Below are positions 1 to 6,675 of a stretch of 12,207 nt of DNA, one piece after another. The notes below the pieces were generated by a model. The model had not been told where the DNA came from, made no database searches, and saw nothing but the letters and a program-made list of their open reading frames with translations. The stretch is taken from assembly GCA_938003565.1 (NCBI GenBank), contig CALKYB010000200.1, forward strand, positions 1 through 12,207, written 5' to 3'. This DNA comes from an uncultured bacterium. Lineage in GTDB: Bacteria > Bdellovibrionota_C > UBA2361 > SZUA-149 > CALKYB01. Every line of letters begins with the position of its first letter. The stretch's first letter is position 1. The translations under genes were made by a program, and so were the position numbers.

Positions 1-755
1 GGCATAAAAGAGGCATTTTCAACCGGATCCCATGCCCAGAACCCTCCACAGCCCAACTCAATATAGGCCCAGTTTCCACCAAGAATAATACCCGCACTTA
101 AAAAACTCCAGGCAATCAAAGTCCATCTTCTAGTTAAGCGAGTCCAAGAATCAGACAACTCCCCACTCAACAGAGCAGCAAGGCAAACAGAAAAAGGAAT
201 CATAAAACCCGTGAACCCTAGGTATAACAAAGGCGGATGTATCAACATACTAGGGTTCTGAAGCAAAGGATTCATGCCGTTACCATCAGAGGGCAAACTC
301 TGAATTGGAAGTAGAGTAAAAGGATTCGTCAGGAACAGAACCACTGACAGGAAGAAACCTGTAGAGAGAGCCACTACCGGAACCAACCACATTCGCATCG
401 ATACTGTCGCAGCCGGAGCTCGACAAACAGCAGTTGCCCCAAAGACACTCATTATACCAGCCCACAATAAAAGAGAGCCGTCCATTCCGCCCCAGATAGC
501 AGAAACCAAATACAAAGCTGGCATATCATTGTTTGAGGTTTGCCAAACATAGGCATACCGATAATCGTGAGACAGAAAGGCCCATCCAAGTTGGAATAAG
601 GAAATAAGAGTGAAGAAACTAACAAGCTTCACACCGTTCTCAGCAGATTGATACAGTTTAACATTGCTCATCCGAGCAGCAACTACACCCGCGACCACGC
701 TGTAACTAGACAGTAACCACGCGACGGCTAGAGAAAAATGTCCAAAATCTATCAC
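1..755 (-). CDS. ccmF: Cytochrome c haem lyase subunit CcmF, N-terminal part (runs off left edge)
   Basis: CcmF is the multi-helix inner-membrane haem lyase of System I cytochrome c maturation; it takes haem from CcmE and attaches it to apocytochrome CxxCH motifs. Here 251 codons are visible, starting at a GTG (755-753) 15 bases after the ccmE stop. An in-frame TAA at 767-765 rules out an earlier start, and the N-terminus (MIDFGHFSLAVAWLL) fits the family. Family landmarks are a WGGMDGSLLLW stretch near residues 83-93, NPLLQNPSMLIHPPLLYLGF (about 161-180), and the haem-handling WWD block at about 235-251 reading GCGGFWAWDPVENASFM. Several hydrophobic helices are evident. The first Trp expected in the GWGG part of that block is Cys236 (codon 50-48). 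The GTG start has no clear Shine-Dalgarno, so translation may be coupled to ccmE. The family identity is secure; the rest of the protein lies outside the window. Confidence 0.95.
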   Translation of the reverse strand, partial: MIDFGHFSLAVAWLLSSYSVVAGVVAARMSNVKLYQSAENGVKLVSFFTLISLFQLGWAFLSHDYRYAYVWQTSNNDMPALYLVSAIWGGMDGSLLLWAGIMSVFGATAVCRAPAATVSMRMWLVPVVALSTGFFLSVVLFLTNPFTLLPIQSLPSDGNGMNPLLQNPSMLIHPPLLYLGFTGFMIPFSVCLAALLSGELSDSWTRLTRRWTLIAWSFLSAGIILGGNWAYIELGCGGFWAWDPVENASFM

Positions 756-770
756 AACAATTGATTAGTC

Positions 771-1226
771 CTAGGGTGCTTCAGGCGGTTCATACTTAGA
801 AGGACACTGGGTGAGAAGGGAAGCTGCCTTAAATATCTTTCCATCCCATGTTCCTTCCAAAATAACATCCCTGCCCACCTGCAAGGTGTCAGGCTTTATT
901 CCGGGATAGCTGACCTGCAGCTCCGTAAGATCACTTTCAAAAGCCTCTCCGGCGTCCCCCGTATTTTTTTCATCATAAGCAGTTTCGGAGTCGGGGATAT
1001 CAACAACCCAAAAATTCAAATTAAAGCTAGGTTCAGTTCTATAGAGAATTTCTCTACTGGCAACTCGCGCCCCTAAACGAACACTCTCGTTTGATCTCCG
1101 ATCTCCTTCTCTGGTGAGCTCCATAACTGTAAGGACAGCACGGGAATTATTTGCAGTCGCAGCCACCAGCAGTATGGCAAATCCAATAAATGATAGTGCG
1201 ATTAAAAATAAAAATTTACTGTTCAC
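771..1226 (-). CDS. ccmE: Cytochrome c maturation haem chaperone CcmE, CxxxY type
   Basis: CcmE is a membrane-anchored periplasmic OB-fold protein that holds haem covalently and passes it to CcmF. The 151-residue product has one N-terminal anchor helix (about residues 5-24), then a beta-rich domain. The C-terminal motif is LLTQCPSKYEP, with CPSKY at 141-145. In the classical protein the haem-linking residue is His in HxxxY; here it is Cys141, the CxxxY form known from Desulfovibrio-type and archaeal systems (System I*). The start is GTG (1226-1224), with an AGGA about 3 bases upstream. The gene lies directly before ccmF and has a candidate promoter at 1292-1320. ccmA-D are not adjacent on the upstream side; the next gene there is a LytM-like protein. 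An acidic stretch at about 79-99 (DSETAYDEKNTGDAGEAFESD) looks like a loop insertion. Family call is firm on the motif, size, anchor and neighbour. Confidence 0.93.
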   Translation of the reverse strand: MNSKFLFLIALSFIGFAILLVAATANNSRAVLTVMELTREGDRRSNESVRLGARVASREILYRTEPSFNLNFWVVDIPDSETAYDEKNTGDAGEAFESDLTELQVSYPGIKPDTLQVGRDVILEGTWDGKIFKAASLLTQCPSKYEPPEAP

Positions 1227-1291
1227 TCGTCCTCACAAGAGCCTCGGGCAGGATAATTTGCAGAGGAATTAGACCCCCTTTAACGGCGGGA

Positions 1292-1320
1292 ACTATAGCT
1301 GCGATACACAATCAAGACAA
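1292..1320 (-). promoter_or_regulatory. Candidate sigma-70-type promoter for ccmE-ccmF
   Basis: Read on the minus strand, TTGTCT (1320-1315) and TATAGT (1297-1292) are separated by 17 bases. This matches the -35/-10 consensus at four and five of six positions. Predicted transcription start is near 1285, giving a leader of about 58 bases to the ccmE GTG. It lies in the 204-base gap after the LytM-like gene, suggesting ccmEF can be transcribed independently. I see nothing else convincing in 1227-1430. Confidence 0.5.
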
Positions 1321-1430
1321 CTTTTGAGACGAAGCTGTAGCGTAGTTGCTGCCAGAAAAGGTTTGAGTTAAAGGACTAAAAATATTGGAGAAATTTTCTA
1401 AAATTTAATTACTATATTGGTCAACGCGGA

Positions 1431-2957
1431 CTAATATCCAAACCCTGGCTCGTCTTCACTAAAAATACCGAGGTCTTTCTTTGCATCTTCTATCTTTTTG
1501 TCGATGTGCCCCTTCAACCACCTCTCATCCCACCACTCCTCAGGCCTTACAGGAACACCGTGCATACGAACTTCATAGTGTAGTACGTTGTTTAAATACA
1601 ATCCTGTGCCACCAACAACACCCAAAGTAGCACCCTTAACCACGGTTTCCCCAACTTTAACTGAGCGGCTGCCCAAATTCGCATAGAGCGTGGTCAATCC
1701 AAATCCATGATCTAGGATAACTGTCTGACCAAAAACTCCTAACTTATCTGAGGAAATAACGATTCCATCGTTTGCTGCGTGAATCTCTTTTGAATTATTA
1801 AATCTAAGCCCTGAACCTCCAGAAGTAATTGTTCCCCCATCCTCTCCTTCCAAACTATAAGTCTGAATATCTCCAAAATTATAAGTAAATGTCCCACCGG
1901 GATACTTAGCAAAGGTATCCTTCCATAGTTTTTCTTTTTTCGGAGCCTCAAACAACTTACTCAAAAACTGTTTTTCCAACTCTTTTCGAAAGTCCAGGTT
2001 TAAAATTTTATATCTTTCGACATTCTCCGCTAAACTTTTAGCTTCAGAAAAGCCTTGCTGAGGATCAGACTCTAAATACTGTTTGTAAATATTGGGGAGT
2101 TGAGATTGAAGCAAGTCTTGGGAAATCTTATATTTGCGCTTAGCCTGCCGAACGTTTCTAATCCGGTAATGAATAGAACCTCGTCCCATATTACCAGCTT
2201 CGTCTTTTGCAAAAAGCTTAATCTTCGTGTCTGAATAGTCAAGACCTATAGGCACAGGGAAAAAAGCGAAATAAATATCGTCTAGCCCCTCAAAATCAGA
2301 ATCAAGCAGGTGACCGGGGAAGCCCAGGAAATAATTATCCCCTATTTTCACACCACTCGTGCCTGCAAATTTTTCACGTCCATTCTCGACTCGGTAAACC
2401 ACAAGCTGCACTCCACCCAATGTAGCGTTGTGTTGAGTCGAAACAACCCTCACTTTTGGAGCTTTAAAATCAACTTTGAGACTTAACTTCTTTGTAGCAG
2501 CTGCCCCTAAAAGGCTGCGATCAAAAGCTGTTATAATTATTTCGATATCGCCTTCCCGCAACCCCAACTTCTTTCCTGCAATCTCTATGTTCATCTTTTG
2601 TCTTTCACGACTATCAGACTTAGAAATAGTAAAGTTCTCTAAATCTTTAACAACCCCGCCCTGCTTGTATCGCACCACCACGTAGTCCAAACCAGACTCG
2701 AGATCCTCAACTTCAAAATTAATCTCGCTTAAAGATTTTCCAATTCCAGGGGGAGTTTTCAATAAAGTAATGGACGGGGGATTTTCTTCTAAAAATCCAG
2801 AATGAAGACGCTTCCAGGCAAGCCATGCACAGGGAATGGAAAGCAAAAACATAAGGCAAAAAAATTTAAAAAAGAACCCCCGCTTCTTTTGAGTAGGCGG
2901 ATGAGCCTCTTTACTATTTTCAGCCAAACCTGACTTACATTCCTCTTCCGGAATCAT
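1431..2957 (-). CDS. Membrane-anchored M23/LytM-fold protein with degenerate active site (probable non-catalytic LytM factor)
   Basis: The 508-residue protein has a charged cytoplasmic N-terminus ending KKR (24-26), one hydrophobic anchor (about 28-48) and a periplasmic remainder. Residues about 60-270 are beta-rich and resemble Ig-like modules (e.g. IKLFAKDEAGN at 246-256). A helical, charged linker follows (about 270-350), then a LytM/M23 fold (about 355-475) recognisable from AANDGIV, VILDHGFGLTTLYANL, VKVGETVVKGATLGVVGGTG and LHYEVRMHGVPVRPEEW. Active M23 peptidases need HxGxD, a His in YAHL and HxH. Here the first motif aligns to SGGSG (379-383), YAHL is YANL (425-428) and HLH is VLH (458-460), so only His460 remains. 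This parallels EnvC/NlpD-type proteins that activate amidases instead of cutting peptidoglycan. Start is ATG with a weak TAATAGG upstream. It follows the sigma-factor gene by 54 bases, probably in the same operon. The domain family is clear; the activator role is inference. Confidence 0.88.
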   Translation of the reverse strand: MIPEEECKSGLAENSKEAHPPTQKKRGFFFKFFCLMFLLSIPCAWLAWKRLHSGFLEENPPSITLLKTPPGIGKSLSEINFEVEDLESGLDYVVVRYKQGGVVKDLENFTISKSDSRERQKMNIEIAGKKLGLREGDIEIIITAFDRSLLGAAATKKLSLKVDFKAPKVRVVSTQHNATLGGVQLVVYRVENGREKFAGTSGVKIGDNYFLGFPGHLLDSDFEGLDDIYFAFFPVPIGLDYSDTKIKLFAKDEAGNMGRGSIHYRIRNVRQAKRKYKISQDLLQSQLPNIYKQYLESDPQQGFSEAKSLAENVERYKILNLDFRKELEKQFLSKLFEAPKKEKLWKDTFAKYPGGTFTYNFGDIQTYSLEGEDGGTITSGGSGLRFNNSKEIHAANDGIVISSDKLGVFGQTVILDHGFGLTTLYANLGSRSVKVGETVVKGATLGVVGGTGLYLNNVLHYEVRMHGVPVRPEEWWDERWLKGHIDKKIEDAKKDLGIFSEDEPGFGY

Positions 2958-3011
2958 GACAAAAACCTATTATAAAACCTAAATCTATAAACTCACTACC
3001 GTGAACACTTA

Positions 3012-4064
3012 TTAATCTGGATCGATAAACACTCCTTCACCAGAATCCAACTGCAGTTTTTCTTGAAGGAATGCTTTTAACTTCTTCTTTAAAGCAGTTT
3101 CAATCTGCCGAATTCTCTCTCGGCTCAAGGCAAAATCCTCTGCAATCTCCTGGAGAGTTTGAGGCTCACTGGTAAAAAGTCGACGATCAATAATCGCCGC
3201 CTCTTTCTCGTCTACCTCTTCCTTAAACTCTGCAATTGCTAGTCTCAAAGTCTCCTGTAACTGCTCTCGAACTACAATTTCTTCTGCCGATTCACTTTCC
3301 GAAGGTAGTATTCCATGAGAATCACCACCTTCTCCATCGACACTCAATGGAGCATCAAAACTTAAATCGGGAAGAGCAAGCCGTTGCTCCATTTCCACTA
3401 CTTCGGATTCCTTAACTTTTAGACGCTCCGCAAGCAATTTAGCTTCAGGAACAAATCCCTCACTCTCAAGCTTGGCTTTTTCCTTTCTAAGGTTAAAAAA
3501 TAGCTTCCTCTGAGCCTGAGTAGTCCCAACCTTCACTAACCTGACATTATTAATCAGATATCTGAGCATATAGGCCCGTATCCAATATCCTGCATAAGAG
3601 GGAAATCTTACTCCCCGATAAGGATCGTATTTCTTGACGGCATCCATCAAGCCGACATTTCCCTCTTGAACTAGGTCCAAAATATTTTTAAAATTTCGCT
3701 GATACTCTTTGGCAATCAAAACCACTAACTTCAGATTGGCTTTCACCAATTTATAAGCAGCTTGGATATCACCTTTTTCATGAAATCGAATGGCTAACTC
3801 TTTCTCCTCTTCCCGAGAAAGTGTTTTAATATTTCGAATCTCAGCTAAGTAACTTTGAAGGGGGTCATAACGGACTAAATCCCTAGAACTACTGGTTCTG
3901 GAGGATGGTTTACTTTCCGCAGAAAAAGGAACCAGTTCCGACCCAGGGCTTGATTCTTTATCATCAGAGTCTTCACTAGGGGACATGGTTTGAGAACCTA
4001 CAGAACGGCTAGTGGGCTTTCTAACTATGTTTTTTATAGGTCTTTTCTTTCGCTTAGTTACCAT
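3012..4064 (-). CDS. rpoH: RpoH-type (sigma-32 family) RNA polymerase sigma factor with Ser-rich N-terminal extension
   Basis: Group 3 sigma factor that directs RNA polymerase to alternative promoters, classically heat-shock genes. Region 1.2 begins near residue 67 (DPLQSYLAEIR). Region 2 spans about 104-175, with ILDLVQEGNVGLMDAVKKYD and FPSYAGYWIRAYMLRYL. The RpoH-box-like QAQRKLFFNLRK is at 183-194. Region 4.2 is a helix-turn-helix at about 302-332 (TLQEIAEDFALSRERIRQIE). At 350 residues it is about 65 longer than E. coli sigma-32. The excess is mostly an N-terminal tail that is Lys/Arg-rich (1-16) and then Ser-rich (20-61), without predicted fold. The ATG at 4064-4062 has no evident Shine-Dalgarno, and Met27 is a possible later start. 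It sits between rsmE and the LytM-like gene in one orientation. The class is well supported. Whether it is the true heat-shock factor or one of several RpoH paralogues, as myxobacteria have, cannot be told, so the symbol is tentative. Confidence 0.88.
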   Translation of the reverse strand: MVTKRKKRPIKNIVRKPTSRSVGSQTMSPSEDSDDKESSPGSELVPFSAESKPSSRTSSSRDLVRYDPLQSYLAEIRNIKTLSREEEKELAIRFHEKGDIQAAYKLVKANLKLVVLIAKEYQRNFKNILDLVQEGNVGLMDAVKKYDPYRGVRFPSYAGYWIRAYMLRYLINNVRLVKVGTTQAQRKLFFNLRKEKAKLESEGFVPEAKLLAERLKVKESEVVEMEQRLALPDLSFDAPLSVDGEGGDSHGILPSESESAEEIVVREQLQETLRLAIAEFKEEVDEKEAAIIDRRLFTSEPQTLQEIAEDFALSRERIRQIETALKKKLKAFLQEKLQLDSGEGVFIDPD

Positions 4065-4073
4065 GGTCTAGCT

Positions 4074-4097
4074 ATTATAGCCGAATTTGAGTCGGCT
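4074..4097 (-). promoter_or_regulatory. Small hairpin overlapping a TATAAT box just before the rpoH-like gene
   Basis: On the minus strand, AGCCGA (4097-4092) and TCGGCT (4084-4079) form a perfect 6-bp stem with a 7-base loop. A perfect TATAAT (4079-4074) follows immediately, only 9 bases before the ATG. No good -35 box lies 16-18 bases upstream of it. If the TATAAT is a real -10, the transcript would be nearly leaderless, which would fit the missing Shine-Dalgarno. If it is not, the hairpin would lie in the rsmE-rpoH intergenic mRNA. Confidence 0.3.
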
Positions 4098-4116
4098 TAC
4101 TACAGACCAGATCTCT

Positions 4117-4881
4117 TTATGGTTTTTTTGACAACGTAAGCAGCAATTGAAGTTGCGCTAAAATATAGGGAACCGCAACCTCAACTCTCAAGATCCTCTC
4201 ACCAACATTCACTAAGTGGAAGCCATTTTTTTTAAACAATTCCAACTCTTTTTCAGTCCACCCTCCTTCTGGTCCAAGAGCTACAAGAGGACAAGCGTCC
4301 ACTCCGGCAGCGCCAAAACTACCCTCTAGATCAGACAATCCAGCTACAGCCCGAGGATGAGCACAAATCTTTCTCTGAGAACTCTCGTATAATGATGGTA
4401 AATCAGCACTGAAAAATCTGCGCGGACAATCATAAATGTGCACTTCAGGCCGGATTGTTAATCCACCCTGCTCAAGACCAAGTTCCGTAATGTGATTCAA
4501 TTTTTCTTCTTTCAATAACGGAGAATGCAAGAAACTCTTCTCCACCTTTTCAGATCTAACAATGAGGATTCTTCGGGCTCCCATAGAGCTCAAGCCTTGC
4601 AGAACCCTGTTCAACATCCGCGGACGAGGGGCGGCTAATATCACGTCAACCCATGGACTAATTGGTTCTTTAGTAAAGTTGAAGTTCCCAACAATTAGGT
4701 GATCATCAGCAACAACTTTAACCAACGCACTTCCAATCTTTCCCTCAAAGATTCCTACCCGAAGGGGATCCCCCACACTAACCCGAACCACGCCAAGCAA
4801 ATGCTCAGCCCTACGACCAACAACTACAACCTCAGAAGAACAATCACCCAACTCAGATTCTTCAAACAAAACAATATTCAT
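4117..4881 (-). CDS. rsmE: 16S rRNA (uracil-1498-N3)-methyltransferase RsmE
   Basis: SPOUT-class methyltransferase that uses S-adenosylmethionine to methylate U1498 of 16S rRNA in the assembled 30S subunit. The 254-residue product (E. coli 243) has an N-terminal PUA-like RNA-binding part (about 1-70). The knotted catalytic domain carries LLKEEKLNHITELGLEQGGL (122-141), ALGPEGGWTEKELELF (201-216) and VGERILRVEVAV (226-237), the last forming the trefoil-knot cofactor site. The usual RILRxET reads RILRVEV, a Thr to Val change at the edge of the knot. Start is ATG at 4881; the preceding minus-strand bases (AATTATCCTG) give no strong Shine-Dalgarno. It is divergent from the glycyl-tRNA synthetase gene, and its stop is 52 bases before the sigma-factor start, consistent with being the first gene of an rsmE-rpoH-LytM operon. 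Confidence 0.93.
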   Translation of the reverse strand: MNIVLFEESELGDCSSEVVVVGRRAEHLLGVVRVSVGDPLRVGIFEGKIGSALVKVVADDHLIVGNFNFTKEPISPWVDVILAAPRPRMLNRVLQGLSSMGARRILIVRSEKVEKSFLHSPLLKEEKLNHITELGLEQGGLTIRPEVHIYDCPRRFFSADLPSLYESSQRKICAHPRAVAGLSDLEGSFGAAGVDACPLVALGPEGGWTEKELELFKKNGFHLVNVGERILRVEVAVPYILAQLQLLLTLSKKP

Positions 4882-4928
4882 CAGGATAATTAAACTAATG
4901 TGAGTTTCGGGTTAAAAAGCTCAGGGGC

Positions 4929-4958
4929 TTGAGAAAGCTTAGCAAAAAACTTTACTAT
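4929..4958 (+). promoter_or_regulatory. Possible promoter for glycyl-tRNA synthetase
   Basis: TTGAGA (4929-4934) and TACTAT (4953-4958) with an 18-base spacer are a moderate sigma-70-like match in the 173-base divergent gap between rsmE and the synthetase gene. The predicted leader would be about 90 bases. I found no T-box features in the leader (no stem I or terminator pair), so nothing suggests tRNA-sensing attenuation. No convincing promoter could be picked for rsmE on the other strand. Confidence 0.33.
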
Positions 4959-5054
4959 ATAGCTTATTTGCTGATATTGCACATGGCTACAGTTTCAAAC
5001 TAGAAGCCCTAAAAAATTGTATTATTTCTAGTTCATGTTGGAGAGCAAAATATA

Positions 5055-6383
5055 ATGGATCCAATCGCCTCAGTAAGCTCTATGGAAACCATAGTTTCAC
5101 TCGCTAGACGCAGAGGATTTGTGTTCCCGTCCAGTGAGATCTATGGAGGTCTTGGCTCTTGCTATGACTACGGCCCACTAGGAGTTGAACTCAAGCGAAA
5201 CGTCAAAGATGCTTGGTGGCGCTCAATGGTTCAATTACGAGAGGACATAGTTGGACTAGATGCTTCAATCATCATGCATCCACGAGTTTGGGAAGCCTCT
5301 GGACATGTCAACTGCTTCCACGACGAACTAGTAGAGTGCACTTTTTGTAAACAAAGAGCACGAATTGATCATGTTGATCAGATAGAAGAGAACTGTAAAG
5401 CACAGAAGAAATCAAAATGTGTTTGGGGAGAGCCAAGACAGTTCAACTTGATGTTCAAAACTCATCTTGGACCGATGGAAGACTCGGCGAATGCAGTATA
5501 CTTAAGACCAGAAACTGCTCAAGGCATATTTGTTAACTTCAACAATGTTCTTGACTCGACTAGAGTAAAATTACCATTTGGCATAGCCCAACAAGGCAAA
5601 TCATTCAGAAACGAAATCACAACTCGGCGTTTTACATTTAGAATGGCAGAGTTTGAACAGATGGAAATGGAATATTTCGTCAAACCAGGCGAAGATGAGA
5701 AATGGTTTACTTATTGGAGAAATGCAAGGCTGGAGTGGTTCAAAGATCTTGGAGTATCAAAAGAGAGACTACGTCACAGAGACCACGCCGCAGATGAACT
5801 AGCGCACTATTCAAAGGCTTGTACTGATGTAGAATATTTTTTCCCATTCGGATGGTCGGAAATCGAAGGAATAGCCTCAAGAAGTGACTACGATCTAAAG
5901 CAACATGCCGAACACAGCAAGAAAGAACTAATTTACCGAGATCAGGTTAGCAACGAAAAAGTTGTTCCCTACGTAATCGAACCAGCTCTTGGTACAGACA
6001 GAGCCATTTTAACATTCCTAGTCGACGCTTATTGCGAGGAAGAGTTAGATGGCAATAGCAGGGTAGTCCTAAAACTTCACCCAAGATTGGCCCCATACAA
6101 AGCTGCAATATTCCCTCTATTAAGAAAAGAAGGACATCCCGAAAAAGCTCAAGAAATAACAAAAATAATTAAAGAGCGATATAACTGCTTCTACGATGAA
6201 AGTGGTAATATAGGGAGACGATACCGTCGACAAGATGAGATTGGCACTCCATGCTGCATAACCATAGATCATCAAACAATGGAAGATGACACCGTAACAA
6301 CACGAAATCGTGACACCCTTGAGCAAAAAAGGGTCAAGGTATCTGAACTATTTTCTGAACTTGGAGAGGTTTTAGGGTTTTAA
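5055..6383 (+). CDS. glyQS: Glycyl-tRNA synthetase, alpha2 (single-chain) type
   Basis: Class II aminoacyl-tRNA synthetase that charges tRNA-Gly with glycine (EC 6.1.1.14) in the cytoplasm. This is the single-chain dimeric form, not the GlyQ/GlyS heterotetramer. The N-terminal RRGFVFPSSEIYGGLGSCYDYGPLG segment (19-43) is diagnostic. RPETAQGIFVNF (151-162), motif 2 FRNEITTRRFTFRMAEFEQME (184-204) and motif 3 around EPALGTDRAILTFL (309-322) complete the catalytic core. The anticodon-binding domain covers about 337-430, with NIGRRYRRQDEIGTPCC (385-401) and VTTRNRDTLEQKRV. ECTFCKQRARID (94-105) plus Cys114 and Cys122 could make a small metal-binding insertion. At 442 residues it is compact for the family, but both ends look complete. 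The start is supported by GGAGAG at 5040-5045, 9 bases before ATG. It appears to be a single-gene unit. Confidence 0.97.
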   Translation: MDPIASVSSMETIVSLARRRGFVFPSSEIYGGLGSCYDYGPLGVELKRNVKDAWWRSMVQLREDIVGLDASIIMHPRVWEASGHVNCFHDELVECTFCKQRARIDHVDQIEENCKAQKKSKCVWGEPRQFNLMFKTHLGPMEDSANAVYLRPETAQGIFVNFNNVLDSTRVKLPFGIAQQGKSFRNEITTRRFTFRMAEFEQMEMEYFVKPGEDEKWFTYWRNARLEWFKDLGVSKERLRHRDHAADELAHYSKACTDVEYFFPFGWSEIEGIASRSDYDLKQHAEHSKKELIYRDQVSNEKVVPYVIEPALGTDRAILTFLVDAYCEEELDGNSRVVLKLHPRLAPYKAAIFPLLRKEGHPEKAQEITKIIKERYNCFYDESGNIGRRYRRQDEIGTPCCITIDHQTMEDDTVTTRNRDTLEQKRVKVSELFSELGEVLGF

Positions 6384-6675
6384 TTAGAACCTACATCTTG
6401 AATCTCCGATCTACCCCTTCGAAATCAATTTTTTAATTTGCTTGTTATTTCAAGCACATAGCGCTTCATAAGGGCTAGCCACATAAATCGATCCGTTCCT
6501 AAATATTTTTCATTAAGTTTTCACATTCAACACCCGACTCACATCTAGAGCGACAAATTTTGTCTTACTTAAAAACCGATATTCTGACCCAGGTCTGTAT
6601 GGGGCAACTAGTCGGCTAAGCAAGAAACGGAGTGTTGATAGAGCCCAAAAACTGAGGGTAAAAAGGTTTTAATCG
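6384..6675. other. Gene-free stretch between glyQS and pilB
   Basis: These 292 bases hold no credible reading frame. Contents I can point to are a 6-bp hairpin TGCTTG/CAAGCA at 6439-6456 without a following T-run (so not a convincing terminator), the palindrome GGCTAGCC near 6473-6480, a sigma-54-like site at 6602-6617, and AAAAGG (6661-6666), the probable pilB ribosome binding site 9 bases before its ATG. I compared the segment from about 6570 to 6660 with the c-di-GMP-I riboswitch core from memory and did not find it. Confidence 0.6.
6602..6617 (+). promoter_or_regulatory. Weak sigma-54 (-24/-12) promoter candidate for pilB
   Basis: The segment GGGCAACTAGTCGGCT has the obligatory GG (6603-6604) and GC (6615-6616) spaced by exactly 10 bases. 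It also keeps the CA after GG and the final T of the consensus TGGCAC-N5-TTGCW. The TT before GC is missing (CG), so the match is partial. Predicted start is about 12 bases downstream of GC, giving a leader of about 45-50 bases to pilB. It gains some weight because a sigma-54 activator lies two genes downstream. A second GG-N10-GC at 6592-6605 fits less well. Confidence 0.28.

Noticed and set aside
1395..1415. AT-only palindrome (AAATTTT/AAAATTT) after the LytM-like gene
   Set aside because: The 2-base loop is too small and the stem has no G or C; this is low-complexity AT sequence, not a credible terminator.
6439..6456. TGCTTG/CAAGCA hairpin as the glyQS terminator
   Set aside because: The stem is only 6 bp and no T-tract follows on either strand.
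6592..6605. Second GG-N10-GC arrangement before pilB
   Set aside because: Outside GG and GC it matches little of the sigma-54 consensus, and it overlaps the better candidate.
6560..6670. Possible c-di-GMP or other riboswitch upstream of pilB
   Set aside because: GGGGCAAC and nearby purine-rich bases tempted comparison with GEMM, but the conserved core segments and paired stems are not present in order.
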